Shown one piece after another: positions 1 to 9,108 of a stretch of 64,000 nucleotides of DNA; the stretch's first letter is position 1, and the number at the start of each line of letters is the position of its first letter. This DNA is from Hyphomicrobiales bacterium (GTDB taxonomy: Bacteria > Pseudomonadota > Alphaproteobacteria > Rhizobiales > Rhizobiaceae), in the NCBI GenBank assembly GCA_900473205.1, contig UCLB01000011.1, positions 62,001 through 126,000 on the forward strand, written 5' to 3'. The notes under the pieces were generated by a model that did no database searches, had not been told where the DNA came from, and saw only the letters and a program-made list of their open reading frames with translations. The position numbers and the translations under genes were made by a program.

Positions 1-1009
1 CGACGATCATCTCGCGGGTGATGTTGGGCATTTCAAACGACAGATCGGCACCGCCCTGATAGAGAATGCCGAAGAGCAGAGCCGCAAAGACGATGCCGAG
101 CGGATGGCTGCGGCCCATGAGCGACACGGCAATACCGACAAAGCCTGCGCCACCGACGAACTCCACCTGCAAACGTGCCGACGCACCCATGACCGGGTTG
201 AGCGCCATCATACCCGCCAGACCACCGGAGATCAGCATGGCGATGATGACGGTGCGCGAATAGGGAATGCCCGCATAGACCGCCGCAGACGGGCTGATGC
301 CGAGCGTGCGCATTTCATAACCCAGCTTCGTGCGCCAGATCAGAACCCAGACGAGGAATGCTGCGACAAGCGCGATGAGGAAGGAGACGTTGAAGGGCGC
401 AGGGCCGAGTTTCAGGCCGAACATGGCCATCAACCAGTCCAGCTTCGGCAATTGGCCACCGGGCAGGAAGGTGCGGGTTTCCGGCGCCATCTTGCCGGGG
501 ACGATGAAGACGTTGACCAGCAGATAGACCATCAGCGCAGCTGCGATGAAGTTGAACATGATGGTGGTGATGACGACGTGGCTGCCGCGTTTTGCCTGAA
601 GCCAGCCGGGAATGAAGGCCCAGGCCGCACCAAACACCGCAGCACCGATGACCGCGAAGGGCATGGTGACATACCAGGGCACGTAGCGGTCCAGCGCAAG
701 TGCTACCATGGCGGCACCCAGGCCGCCAATATAGGCCTGACCTTCCGAGCCGATATTGAACAGGCCCGCATGGAAGGCGACCGCCACCGACAGGCCGGTG
801 AAGATGAAGCTGGTGGTATAAAACAAGGTGAAGCCGATGGCGTCACCTCGGCCCAGCGAACCTTCGATCAGAAGCCGCAATGCTGCAAAGGGATTTTCGC
901 CAATGCCCCAGACAACAAGGCCGGAGATGAAAAAGGCGGTGACGATGTTCAGGAACGGCAGAAGGCCGTAGCTGATCCAGTTGGGAAGAGGGACGGAAGC
1001 TGTACTCAT
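1..1009 (-). CDS. ABC transporter permease, BMP/nucleoside type (partial)
   Basis: The reading frame opens with ATG at 1009 and runs off the left edge of the window, so about 336 residues of the N-terminal part are visible. The protein is strongly hydrophobic with many membrane segments. It carries FHAGLFNIGSEGQAYIGG (about residues 80-97), the conserved cytoplasmic loop of BPD_transp_2 permeases of the YufP/NupP type, which pair with BMP-family binding proteins. It starts 19 bases after the stop of the double ATPase and is therefore the third gene of the operon. A second permease gene probably follows outside the window. Known members of the family import purine nucleosides or bases across the inner membrane; the exact substrate cannot be read here. 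Confidence 0.9.
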   Translation of the reverse strand, partial: MSTASVPLPNWISYGLLPFLNIVTAFFISGLVVWGIGENPFAALRLLIEGSLGRGDAIGFTLFYTTSFIFTGLSVAVAFHAGLFNIGSEGQAYIGGLGAAMVALALDRYVPWYVTMPFAVIGAAVFGAAWAFIPGWLQAKRGSHVVITTIMFNFIAAALMVYLLVNVFIVPGKMAPETRTFLPGGQLPKLDWLMAMFGLKLGPAPFNVSFLIALVAAFLVWVLIWRTKLGYEMRTLGISPSAAVYAGIPYSRTVIIAMLISGGLAGMMALNPVMGASARLQVEFVGGAGFVGIAVSLMGRSHPLGIVFAALLFGILYQGGADLSFEMPNITREMIV

Positions 1010-1028
1010 GAGCTTTAAAGCCTTTGCC

Positions 1029-2534
1029 TTATGCGGCGATGCCGGCCATCATCAGGCCCAGCGTTTGTTCTTCGGCTTCCGCCGTTTTTTCTCCGACGAC
1101 CCGGCCCGCGAACATCACCAGAATGCGGTCCGACAAAGAGCGGATTTCATCCAGCTCCACCGAAACCAGCAGAATGGCCTTGCCCGCATCGCGCATTTCG
1201 ATGATGCGGCGATGGATGAACTCGATGGCACCGATATCCACGCCACGCGTCGGCTGGCCGATGATCAGCATCTTTGGATCACGCTCGATTTCGCGCGCAA
1301 CGACGATCTTCTGCTGATTGCCACCGGAGAAATTAGCGGTCTTCAGCCGGGCATTGGGCGGGCGGATGTCGTATTTCTCGATCTTCTCGATGGCATCCTT
1401 GCGGATGGCTTCGGGGTTGAGGAACATGCCTTTGCCGTAACGGTCATCGCGGTGATAGCCGAGAATCGAGTTCTCATATTCCTCGAATTTGAGGACCAGA
1501 CCCATGTGGTGGCGGTCTTCGGGAATATGGGCCAGACCCAGCTTGCGCAGGACGGCGGGATCGACCTTGTCGACCGTCTTGCCGCCCATGAGGATTTCGC
1601 CGGAATAGGGTTTGCGGATGCCGGCAATGGCTTCCAGCAGTTCCGACTGGCCGTTACCGGCCACACCGGCAATGCCGACGATTTCGCCAGCGCGCACATC
1701 AAACGAGACATCGTCCACCATAGTCACACCACGGCTGTCCTTGACGGTGAGATTGCGGACGGAAAACAGGACTTCGCCGGGGTTGGATTCACCCTTTTCC
1801 ACATGCAGAAGCACGCGGCGACCGACCATGAGTTCAGCCAGTTCCTCGACCGTCGTTTCCGAGGTCTTGCGGGTGGCAACCATTTCGCCGCGGCGCATGA
1901 CCGAGACTTCATCGGTGATGGCCATGATTTCGCGCAGCTTGTGGGTGATGAGAATGACGGTCTTGCCCTGATCGCGCAGCACGCCCAAGATTTTGAAAAG
2001 GTGATCGGCTTCAGCCGGTGTCAGCACGCCGGTCGGCTCATCGAGGATGAGGATTTCGGCACCGCGATACATGGCTTTGAGGATTTCAACGCGCTGTTGA
2101 AGGCCCACCGGCAAATCCTCGATGATCGCATCGGGATTAACCTCGAGGCCATATTCATCTTCCAGCCGCTTCAGTTCTTTCCGGGTCGCCGCCGTGCCCT
2201 CGGCCAGCAAAGCGCCGCCTTCGGCACCCAGCATGATGTTTTCCAGCACCGAGAAATTCTCGACCAGCATGAAGTGCTGATGCACCATGCCGATGCCGGC
2301 ATCAATGGCGGCCTGGCTATCCCTAATGTTGACGGGTTTGCCGTCGATACGGATTTCACCGGAATCGGCATGGTAGAAGCCGTAGAGAATCGACATCAGG
2401 GTCGATTTTCCCGCTCCATTTTCCCCGATGATGCCGTGGATCGTCCCCTTGGCAACGGTGAGATTGATATTCTTGTTGGCATGTACGGTGCCGAATTTTT
2501 TATCGATACCGACAAGCTCGATTGCAGGTTCCAT
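1029..2534 (-). CDS. ABC transporter ATP-binding protein with two ATPase domains, BMP/nucleoside type
   Basis: A 501-residue duplicated ATPase that energises import through the neighbouring permease. The first domain has Walker A GENGAGKS at 37-44 and Walker B LILDEPT. The second domain has a degenerate P-loop (GIAGVAGNGQSELL) but an intact FSGGNQQK signature, as is usual for sugar/nucleoside ATPases of the RbsA/YufO group. I chose ATG 2534 (MEPAIELVG) rather than the longer in-frame start at 2615. The longer form would begin against the stop of the binding-protein gene and include a terminator-like hairpin, and its extra 27 residues do not look like family sequence. A GGAG motif lies some 15 bases upstream of 2534. 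It is second in the operon after the BMP binding protein. Confidence 0.92.
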   Translation of the reverse strand: MEPAIELVGIDKKFGTVHANKNINLTVAKGTIHGIIGENGAGKSTLMSILYGFYHADSGEIRIDGKPVNIRDSQAAIDAGIGMVHQHFMLVENFSVLENIMLGAEGGALLAEGTAATRKELKRLEDEYGLEVNPDAIIEDLPVGLQQRVEILKAMYRGAEILILDEPTGVLTPAEADHLFKILGVLRDQGKTVILITHKLREIMAITDEVSVMRRGEMVATRKTSETTVEELAELMVGRRVLLHVEKGESNPGEVLFSVRNLTVKDSRGVTMVDDVSFDVRAGEIVGIAGVAGNGQSELLEAIAGIRKPYSGEILMGGKTVDKVDPAVLRKLGLAHIPEDRHHMGLVLKFEEYENSILGYHRDDRYGKGMFLNPEAIRKDAIEKIEKYDIRPPNARLKTANFSGGNQQKIVVAREIERDPKMLIIGQPTRGVDIGAIEFIHRRIIEMRDAGKAILLVSVELDEIRSLSDRILVMFAGRVVGEKTAEAEEQTLGLMMAGIAA

Positions 2535-2570
2535 CGTCAACCCAAACGTCTCCGGAGCTGGATATGAAAA

Positions 2571-2599
2571 GGGCGCAGCGCGGAATTCGCGATGCGCCC
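2571..2599 (-). terminator. Hairpin with T-tract between binding protein and ATPase genes
   Basis: An inverted repeat GGGCGCA / TGCGCCC with further GC pairing inside is followed on the minus strand by TTTT. It sits just after the stop codon of the BMP binding-protein gene and before the ATPase start. It most likely acts as a partial terminator or 3'-end protector that leaves the binding-protein message more abundant than the distal genes. Confidence 0.65.
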
Positions 2600-2616
2600 T
2601 GATCCGAAAAATCACA

Positions 2617-3609
2617 TCACTTTGGGCAAGAATTGTCCGACATATAGTCGTGAACCTTGACCGTGCCAGCGATAATGTCAGCCTTTGCCTTATCGACAGC
2701 AGCCGTCATTTCCGGCGTGATCAGCGACTTGTTGTTGTCGTCAAGCGCATAGGCAACGCCATCTTCCTTCACACCGAGAGACGTGACGCCACCGGTGAAC
2801 TTGTCGTCCTTGGTGTCCTTGAATGCGTTGTAAACGGCCAGATCGACGCGCTTGACCATGGAGGTCAGCACGGAGCCCGGATGCAGGTGGTTCTGGTTGC
2901 TGTCCACGCCGATGGAGAATTTCTTGTTGTCGGCTGCGGTCTGAAGAACGCCGAGACCCGTCGCACCGGCTGCCGCGTAAATCACGTCTGCGCCCTGGTC
3001 GATCTGGTTCTTGGTCAGCTCGCCACCGCGAACCGGGTCATTCCAGGCAGCGCCGGTGGTGCCGGTCATGTTCTGGAAGACTTCGATCTTGGGGTTGGCA
3101 GCCTTGGCGCCCTGTGCGTAACCGCAGGCGAACTTGCGGATCAACGGAATGTCCATGCCGCCGATGAAGCCGACCTTGCCGGTCTTGGATGCCATGCCGG
3201 CCAGAAGACCGACGAGGTAGGAACCTTCTTCTTCCTTGTAAACGACCGAGCGCACATTCGGCAGTTCAACAACGGAATCGACGATGACGAACTTGGTGTC
3301 CGGGAATTCTGCAGCAACCTTTTCCATGGCCGAGGTCCAGGCGAAGGAAACGGCAACAACCGGGTTGAAGCCACGGCTTGCGAAGTTGCGAATGGCCTGC
3401 TCACCCTGCGTGTCGCTGGTCGGCTCGAAATCGCGATATTCGGTGCCCGTCTCGGCCTTGAACTTCTCGGCGCCTGCGGCAGCAGCTTCGTTGAACGACT
3501 TGTCGAATTTGCCGCCCGTGCCATAGACCAGCGCAGGCTTGATATCCGCAGCCAAAGCGGAAGCCGACATCGCGGCCAGCGCGAAAAGCGTCAGAAGGGA
3601 TTTTTTCAT
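2617..3609 (-). CDS. BMP family ABC transporter substrate-binding protein
   Basis: A 330-residue periplasmic binding protein. Residues 1-20 form a signal peptide (Lys-Lys, hydrophobic core, ending ALA-A). The mature part has the BMP/PnrA family look: ALVYGTGGKFDKSFNEAA, then AVSFAW, VDSV, GFIGGMDIPLIRKF and DVIYAAAGATGLG. Characterised relatives bind purine nucleosides or bases, so that is the likely ligand; this is inferred from the family. It is the first gene of an operon with the double ATPase and the permease(s). About 300 bases separate it from the msrA stop. No clear promoter consensus was found upstream of 3609. Confidence 0.92.
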   Translation of the reverse strand: MKKSLLTLFALAAMSASALAADIKPALVYGTGGKFDKSFNEAAAAGAEKFKAETGTEYRDFEPTSDTQGEQAIRNFASRGFNPVVAVSFAWTSAMEKVAAEFPDTKFVIVDSVVELPNVRSVVYKEEEGSYLVGLLAGMASKTGKVGFIGGMDIPLIRKFACGYAQGAKAANPKIEVFQNMTGTTGAAWNDPVRGGELTKNQIDQGADVIYAAAGATGLGVLQTAADNKKFSIGVDSNQNHLHPGSVLTSMVKRVDLAVYNAFKDTKDDKFTGGVTSLGVKEDGVAYALDDNNKSLITPEMTAAVDKAKADIIAGTVKVHDYMSDNSCPK

Positions 3610-3841
3610 TGTGCAGCCCTGTTGTTGCAGTTTGGTTTTTTAGAAGGGTCCTCCCGCAAGCCCTGTTACGAGCATGTCTGCGGAACTGCCAGTCTTTCTG
3701 ACTGTGCGTAAGGATATCCTTGCACGGCTGCAAGAAAAATTCACCCGGTTTTTTTGACCCGGTGGAAAAACCGTTAACTGCGCGTTTTTGTGGCAAATTA
3801 GGCTATTCTGCGCAGGCAATTTGCTAAAACAACGAGCAAAA

Positions 3842-3879
3842 ACAAAGCCCGGCGAATATAAGATATCGCCGGGCTTTGT
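3842..3879 (-). terminator. Intrinsic terminator after msrA
   Basis: A 14-base arm (ACAAAGCCCGGCGA) pairs with TCGCCGGGCTTTGT around a short AT loop. It stands 29 bases beyond the msrA stop codon. T residues at the 3' arm on the minus strand fit a Rho-independent terminator that insulates the BMP operon. Confidence 0.75.
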
Positions 3880-3907
3880 GATGTCATAGGCGGGCGGCTC
3901 GCAAATT

Positions 3908-4558
3908 TTATCCAATATTGCAGCTGACGCCCGTGCCGCGCAGGCCGCAATAACCACCGGGATTCTTCGCCAGATACTGCTGATGATAGTCTTCAGCATA
4001 ATAAAATATATCCAACGGCTCGATTTCCGTGGTGATCTCGGGGCGGTGTCCGGCAGCCTTCAAAGCCTCTTGGAACGTATCGCGGGCGGCTTTGGCTTCC
4101 GCCAGTTGCGCGTCACTGGTGGTGTAGATGACGGAGCGATAGGTCGTGCCGACATCATTGCCCTGACGCATGCCCTGCGTCGGATCATGCTCTTCGAAGA
4201 ATGTCTTGAGCAGAGCCGCGAGAGAAACCTTGGCGGGGTCATAGACCACCTTCACCACTTCTGCATGGCCGGTCAGCCCCGTGGTGGTTTCCTGATAGGA
4301 CGGGTTGCGCGTGATGCCGCCGGAATAACCGACTGCCGTTACCCAAACGCCGGGCGTCTTCCAGAACAGGCGCTCCGCACCCCAAAAGCAGCCCATGCCG
4401 AGATAGACGGTTTCCAGATTGTCCGGATAGGGGCCTTTCAGCGGGTTGCCATTGACGAAATGATGCTCCGGCACGGCAACGGCTTCTTCGCGACCGGGAT
4501 AGGCGGTTTCCGGGGTCGGCATGGTGGTTTTCTTGGACACGGTATCAAATCCGAACAT
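3908..4558 (-). CDS. msrA: Peptide methionine sulfoxide reductase MsrA
   Basis: A 216-residue enzyme that reduces methionine-S-sulfoxide in proteins and so repairs oxidative damage. The catalytic motif GCFWG is at about 56-60 with the active cysteine at 57, followed by the family stretches VGYSGG, HAEVV and [17 protein letters not shown]. The N-terminal 45 residues precede the core and resemble the extension seen in other long MsrA proteins. I chose ATG 4558 over an in-frame start 33 bases upstream because AAGGAG lies at the right distance before 4558. It appears to be monocistronic with its own terminator. Confidence 0.95.
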   Translation of the reverse strand: MFGFDTVSKKTTMPTPETAYPGREEAVAVPEHHFVNGNPLKGPYPDNLETVYLGMGCFWGAERLFWKTPGVWVTAVGYSGGITRNPSYQETTTGLTGHAEVVKVVYDPAKVSLAALLKTFFEEHDPTQGMRQGNDVGTTYRSVIYTTSDAQLAEAKAARDTFQEALKAAGHRPEITTEIEPLDIFYYAEDYHQQYLAKNPGGYCGLRGTGVSCNIG

Positions 4559-4625
4559 TGCATTCTCCTTGCGCCCCTCAAGGGTCGCCATCTGGTTTCT
4601 GCATCATGTGCGTGACGAGATCGTC

Positions 4626-4943
4626 TCAGGCGGAAAAGCGGCCCATGACCTTCTGCTTCTTATAGCCCACCATCCAGAACAGGAGGGAAAGGCCAAGAAG
4701 AATTGCAAAGGCAGGAACCGCAGACAGGCCGTTAGCGACCCAACGCCACGCTTCGGGGTGAATATAGTGCGCCACCAGCGCTTCTGCCATGGCAAGCGAG
4801 GCAGGAAAAAACTTCACCCAGGCATCTTGCGCGCTCAGGAGATCGACCGAGGAGGTGGAAACCGAACGGATCGAATCCAGCACACCGACGCCAACGGCGG
4901 CTGCCAGAAAAACAAAACTGATGAACCGGAAAACCGCTTTCAC
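4626..4943 (-). CDS. Small membrane protein of unknown function
   Basis: A 105-residue protein with one hydrophobic segment near each end (about 5-25 and 75-93). The polar middle contains LSAQDAWVKFFPASL, and the tail is basic (GYKKQKVMGRFSA). I do not recognise a family with a known function. GTG 4943 is preferred as the start because GGGAG lies nine bases before it and the hydrophobic segment begins there. A longer frame from ATG 5012 would add 23 polar residues without a good ribosome site. It lies 67 bases upstream of msrA on the same strand and may be read separately. Confidence 0.6.
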   Translation of the reverse strand: MKAVFRFISFVFLAAAVGVGVLDSIRSVSTSSVDLLSAQDAWVKFFPASLAMAEALVAHYIHPEAWRWVANGLSAVPAFAILLGLSLLFWMVGYKKQKVMGRFSA

Positions 4944-5098
4944 GAACACACTCTCCCGATTTCCATGCAGATATCTGCCCCACAAACGCGCATTTGACCC
5001 ACGCATCTTCACCTCTGGATAAAGAGGCCGAGCATGCTTTGCAATCGCACCAATGCGAAGGATTTATTGCACAAATAAAAAAACTGTCAGATTCCGGG

Positions 5099-5126
5099 TT
5101 GATCCCCGCGAATTCATCGGTATATA
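5099..5126 (+). promoter_or_regulatory. Probable sigma-70 promoter for tRNA-Ser
   Basis: TTGATC and TATATA are separated by 16 bases, and the -10 hexamer ends 51 bases before the tRNA. The orientation and distance fit a housekeeping promoter for the tRNA gene. Confidence 0.5.
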
Positions 5127-5177
5127 TCGCGCCGTTCCAGTGATTTGCAGTTTTCCCAAACATGCAGACGTTTAGAC

Positions 5178-5267
5178 GGACAGGTGGCCGAGTGGTTTAA
5201 GGCGCACGCCTGGAACGCGTGTGTGCGTGAAAGCGTACCGTGGGTTCGAATCCCACCCTGTCCGCCA
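5178..5267 (+). tRNA. tRNA-Ser (anticodon GGA)
   Basis: The acceptor arms GGACAGG and CCTGTCC pair exactly, with discriminator G and an encoded CCA at 5265-5267. The D-arm starts TGGCCGAGTGG, the anticodon loop reads CTGGAAC, and a long variable arm typical of serine tRNAs precedes the GGTTCGAATCC T-loop. It decodes UCC/UCU. Confidence 0.96.
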
Positions 5268-5354
5268 TCCCTTCCTCTGATAACCATCCGATCTTCTGAA
5301 TGAGACTGAGCGCAAACGTTCTCTCGTCTGCAAGAAACCTCTCAACATTCACTG

Positions 5355-6614
5355 CTAAACACGCGCATTACCCTGTTCCGCAAATCCCGCGGTCTCCTTG
5401 AACAGCACATTCTGATCCAGCAGATATCTCGAAAACAGCGGCAGGCTTGCGCCGCCGATGGCGCGGGCTTGGCTGCCGACGGCGCCTTCGAGGATTTCCG
5501 GGACGACGACGCCTTGGAGGTCGTGCAGGTCGAGCGCCTTGCGGGTGGCAGCGGTGATGCGGGCGCGGACCCAGCTGGGGAAGCCGCCATCGATGATGAC
5601 GGAGGCGAAGTCGATGATGGAGGCGGCGGCGACGACGGCTTGCGCGAGTGCGGCGGCGGTGTTTTGTATCCAGCGCTCCAGCGGCTCTCCGAAATCCACC
5701 CAGTCATCCGGTGAGAACCACAACGGTTTTGGATCGATATTGCTTTCGCGCAGCATGTCTTCGAGCACAAAAATGGAAGCGATCTTGAGCAATTGCACAG
5801 TCGATCCATCCCGGCCCTGAACCGGTAGCGGGCCGATGGCACCGGCAGCGCCCGTGCGGCCCGAAAACAGGGCGGAGTTCAACACAACGCCGCCGCCGAT
5901 GAAGGAGCCGATGAAAACATAAAGGAAATCCGGGGAGTTCTGGCCGACACCGAAAACGAGTTCTGCTCCGCAGGCACTGGTCGCATCGTTCTGGAGGAAG
6001 ACCGGATAATTGATCTGCCCGGCAATTTCGGCCCGCAGATCGACGCCGCGCCAGCGGTCCATTTCCTTTTGCGGCGCGCCCACCTCCTGCGCCCAGCTCC
6101 AGAGTTCGAAGGGAGCGGCGACGCCGATGCCGGCGATCCTTTGCCGTTCACTCGGCGTCAGTCGCGCTTCCAGCTCTGCAATACCATCGATGACGAAGGG
6201 CAATATCCATTCGGGCATAGGATAGGGGTAGGTGTTGCGAAGCTTGAGCCGGATGCGCCCGACGAAATCCATCAGCACCAGATCGACGCTGCGGCGGCCG
6301 ATTTTCACACCGAAGGAAAAGACGGCATCGGGGTTAAGCCGCATGGGTGTCGAGGGCTGGCCGACCTTTCCGCGCAGGGGCTCACCACGGATGAGAAGCC
6401 CGTCATTTTCCAGCGAGCGCATGATGACGGACACGGTTTGGGCCGAAAGGCCGCTTCTGCGGGCGATTTCTGCTTTCGAAAGGCCACTGTGGCGTCGCAC
6501 CAGCGACAAAACGAGGCGCTCGTTATAGGCGCGAACGCGAACTTGGTTGGCGCCGCCACTCAAATCCGGCGCATTTGCTGCCGCGTGCTGTATCGGCTCC
6601 GCTGAGCGTGTCAT
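5355..6614 (-). CDS. ROK family transcriptional regulator, probable FrcR
   Basis: A 419-residue regulator. An N-terminal winged helix (about 25-85, LSKAEIARRSGLSAQTVSVI) is followed by a ROK sugar-kinase-like domain with IGVAAPFELW, LQNDATSACGAELVFG and FIGSFIGGGVV. The cysteine motif CxCGxxGCxE that binds zinc in many ROK proteins is absent. It is divergent from the frcBCAK operon, so by the usual logic of such loci it is the sugar-responsive repressor of that operon. This matches what I recall of the rhizobial frc locus. Two ATGs are possible: 6620 lies only three bases from GGAGG, while 6614 has better spacing and was chosen. Confidence 0.85.
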   Translation of the reverse strand: MTRSAEPIQHAAANAPDLSGGANQVRVRAYNERLVLSLVRRHSGLSKAEIARRSGLSAQTVSVIMRSLENDGLLIRGEPLRGKVGQPSTPMRLNPDAVFSFGVKIGRRSVDLVLMDFVGRIRLKLRNTYPYPMPEWILPFVIDGIAELEARLTPSERQRIAGIGVAAPFELWSWAQEVGAPQKEMDRWRGVDLRAEIAGQINYPVFLQNDATSACGAELVFGVGQNSPDFLYVFIGSFIGGGVVLNSALFSGRTGAAGAIGPLPVQGRDGSTVQLLKIASIFVLEDMLRESNIDPKPLWFSPDDWVDFGEPLERWIQNTAAALAQAVVAAASIIDFASVIIDGGFPSWVRARITAATRKALDLHDLQGVVVPEILEGAVGSQARAIGGASLPLFSRYLLDQNVLFKETAGFAEQGNARV

Positions 6615-6742
6615 TCGCATTTCCTCCCCGGCCAGCGACGTCTATGCCGTCTGGACCTATGCTCCGCAAGCACGAAGACAGGGAAAAGCGGTGTCCTCCC
6701 ACCACATTCCCAGCGATTACGGAATTCATAAGATGCCACAAG

Positions 6743-6776
6743 GAATTAATAATTCAATTGGATTTATTTATTGACA
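6743..6776 (+). promoter_or_regulatory. AT-rich control region of frcB with inverted repeat and -35-like element
   Basis: Within the 271-base gap between the divergent regulator and frcB lies a markedly AT-rich block. It contains the inverted repeat GAATT-AAT-AATTC (6743-6755) and a consensus TTGACA (6771-6776). No equally good -10 hexamer was found at 16-18 bases. The repeat is a candidate operator for the ROK regulator. Confidence 0.4.
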
Positions 6777-6885
6777 CTTTCTTCATTTGATGTTTCCATC
6801 TGCGGCAGTGGCACCCGATCTTGGAGGAGAAGGGCCGCAACAGTCGCTTCACAAGAAGCACTTGTCTCATCACTGGGAGGACTAC

Positions 6886-7908
6886 ATGAAAAGCACCGTT
6901 TCCGCCTTTCTCGGCGCGCTTGCGCTTGGCGTTTCTTTTGCATCCGTGGCATCTGCCGCCGATACGTCGGTTTGCCTCATCACCAAGACAGATACCAACC
7001 CCTTCTTCGTCAAGATGAAGGAAGGCGCGACCGCCAAGGCCAAGGAAGTCGGCGTAACGCTGAAGTCCTATGCCGGTAAGATCGACGGCGATTCCGAAAG
7101 CCAGGTTGCCGCAATCGAATCCTGCATCGCCGATGGCGCAAAGGGCATTCTGATCACTGCATCCGACACCAAGGGCATCGTTCCAACCATCAAGAAGGCG
7201 CGTGACGCAGGCGTTCTGGTGATCGCTCTCGATACACCTCTCGACCCTGTCGACTCCGCCGATGCGACCTTCGCAACGGACAACCTGCTGGCTGGTAAGC
7301 TGATCGGCGAATGGGCCAAGGGCACGATGGGCGACAAAGTCAAGGATGCCAAAGTCGGCTTCCTCGATCTGACGCCTGACCAGCCGAGCGTCGACGTTCT
7401 GCGCGACCAGGGCTTCATGATCGGCTTCGGCATCGACCCCAAGGACCCGACCAAGATTGGCGATGAAGTCGATCCGCGCATCGTTGGCCATGACGTGACC
7501 AACGGCAACGAAGAAGGCGGCCGCAAGGCCATGGAAAACCTTCTCCAGAAGGATCCAGGCATCAACGTCATTCACACGATCAACGAACCTGCTGCCGTTG
7601 GTGCCTATCAGGCCCTGAAGGCCGTCGGCATGGAAAAGAACGTGCTGATCGTCTCCGTTGACGGCGGTTGCCCAGGCGTGAAGTCGGTTCAGGAAGGCGT
7701 GATCGGCGCAACATCGCAGCAGTACCCGCTGATGATGGCAGCCCTCGGCGTAGAAGCGATCAAGAAGTTTGCTGACACAGGCGAAAAGCCAAAGCCGACT
7801 GCAGGCAAGTCCTTCTTCGACACAGGCGTATCGCTCGTCACCGACAAGCCGGTTTCCGGCGTGCCTTCGATCAGCGTCAAGGAAGGCCTCGCCAAGTGCT
7901 GGGGCTGA
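6886..7908 (+). CDS. frcB: Fructose-type sugar ABC transporter, substrate-binding protein
   Basis: A 340-residue periplasmic binding protein of the ribose/galactose (Peripla_BP_4) class. A signal peptide occupies residues 1-25 (ends ASA-AD). The mature protein begins with [20 protein letters not shown] and contains [13 protein letters not shown] and a late VDGGCPG. Gene order (binding protein, permease, ATPase, small P-loop kinase, divergent ROK regulator) is that of the frcBCAK locus described in Sinorhizobium meliloti for fructose, mannose and ribose uptake. The start at 6886 is set by GGGAGG and by the signal peptide; an upstream in-frame ATG at 6787 gives no signal peptide. Confidence 0.88.
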   Translation: MKSTVSAFLGALALGVSFASVASAADTSVCLITKTDTNPFFVKMKEGATAKAKEVGVTLKSYAGKIDGDSESQVAAIESCIADGAKGILITASDTKGIVPTIKKARDAGVLVIALDTPLDPVDSADATFATDNLLAGKLIGEWAKGTMGDKVKDAKVGFLDLTPDQPSVDVLRDQGFMIGFGIDPKDPTKIGDEVDPRIVGHDVTNGNEEGGRKAMENLLQKDPGINVIHTINEPAAVGAYQALKAVGMEKNVLIVSVDGGCPGVKSVQEGVIGATSQQYPLMMAALGVEAIKKFADTGEKPKPTAGKSFFDTGVSLVTDKPVSGVPSISVKEGLAKCWG

Positions 7909-7931
7909 TCCCTACCCTTCGATAAACCCAT

Positions 7932-7958
7932 ACCGGTCGGAACATCGTTCCGGCCGGT
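7932..7958 (+). terminator. Attenuator-like hairpin between frcB and frcC
   Basis: A 12-base-pair stem (ACCGGTCGGAAC with GTTCCGGCCGGT, one G-T pair) closes on a three-base loop and is followed by TTT. It lies 23 bases after the frcB stop. Partial termination or 3'-end protection here would raise the ratio of binding protein to permease. Confidence 0.6.
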
Positions 7959-8043
7959 TTCGCCCAGAAGATTTCGCTGTCAGATTATCCGGCTAAAGAT
8001 CGGGCGCCTTGGATGCTTGGGCTGGCGAGCGGGAGGAGAAACC

Positions 8044-9108
8044 ATGAGCGGTATACAGGAATTCGAGCAGGTGCTTGACGGCAGCGACAAGAATGTCGCG
8101 TCGTTCGAACACCAGAAAATTTCACCCCTGAAACGCGCGCAGCATTTCCTGCACTCGACCCCGGCGGCCGTGCCGCTGATCGTGCTGATCCTGTCGGTCT
8201 GTATTTTCGGTCTGACCATCGGCGGGCGTTTCTTTTCATCCTATACGCTGACGCTGATCCTGCAGCAGATCGCCGTGGTCGGTATTCTGGGCTCTGCGCA
8301 GACGCTGATCATCCTCACCGCCGGTATCGATCTTTCGATTGGCGTGGTGATGGTGATTTCCTCCGTGGTGATGGGCAATGTGGCGGTGACCTACGGATTG
8401 CCGAGCGGAATTGCGGTTCTGGCCGGTTTCGTGGTTGGCGGGCTGTGCGGTCTGTTCAACGGCTTTCTGGTGGCCGTCGTCAAATTACCGCCCTTCATCG
8501 TCACGCTGGGATCGTGGAATATCGTCATGGCGACGAATTTCATCTATTCAGCGAACCAAACGATCCGCGATGCCGATGTTTCGCAAAACGCACCGCTTCT
8601 CCAGATTTTCGCCACCAACTTCCGCGTCGGTACTGCCATCTTCACGCTCGGCGTCATCGCCATGGTGCTGCTGGTTGCCCTGCTCTGGTACATTCTCAAT
8701 CATACTGCCTGGGGTCGCCACGTCTATGCCGTGGGTGACGATCCGGAAGCGGCAAAGCTTTCCGGTATCCAGACGCGCAAGGTTCTGTTGAGCGTCTATA
8801 CCGTTGCAGGCGTTATCGCCGCGTTCGCAGCCTGGGTTGCGATTGGTCGTAACGGCTCCATCTCACCCTCCGCTGCGGTGACCGACTATAACCTTCAGGC
8901 CATTACAGCGACTGTTATCGGCGGCATCTCGCTGTTTGGCGGACGTGGCTCCATTCTGGGAACGCTGTTCGGTGCCATGCTCGTGGGTGTGGTTTCCATG
9001 GGTCTCAACATGCTGGGTGCCGACCCGCAATGGAAGGTCATGCTGACCGGCTGGCTCATCATCGCCGCCGTTGCAATTGACCAATGGATCAGAAAGGCAG
9101 GCGTGTGA
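8044..9108 (+). CDS. frcC: Fructose-type sugar ABC transporter, permease
   Basis: A 354-residue inner-membrane permease of the BPD_transp_2/RbsC class. It has a hydrophilic N-terminal stretch of about 45 residues and then roughly ten membrane segments. Family marks include LTAGIDLSIGVVM, LPPFIVTLGSWNI and the late GGISLFGGRGSILGTLFGA. The start at 8044 follows GGAGGAG closely. It lies 135 bases after frcB, across a hairpin, and overlaps the frcA start by one base (TGATG). It forms the channel through which the sugar bound by FrcB enters. Confidence 0.9.
   Translation: MSGIQEFEQVLDGSDKNVASFEHQKISPLKRAQHFLHSTPAAVPLIVLILSVCIFGLTIGGRFFSSYTLTLILQQIAVVGILGSAQTLIILTAGIDLSIGVVMVISSVVMGNVAVTYGLPSGIAVLAGFVVGGLCGLFNGFLVAVVKLPPFIVTLGSWNIVMATNFIYSANQTIRDADVSQNAPLLQIFATNFRVGTAIFTLGVIAMVLLVALLWYILNHTAWGRHVYAVGDDPEAAKLSGIQTRKVLLSVYTVAGVIAAFAAWVAIGRNGSISPSAAVTDYNLQAITATVIGGISLFGGRGSILGTLFGAMLVGVVSMGLNMLGADPQWKVMLTGWLIIAAVAIDQWIRKAGV

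Noticed and set aside
981-2567. Plus-strand frame opposite the BMP ATPase, and similar long frames opposite nusA, infB, phoA and dnaK
   Set aside because: All are antisense shadows created by codon bias; the opposite strand holds complete catalytic motifs in each case.
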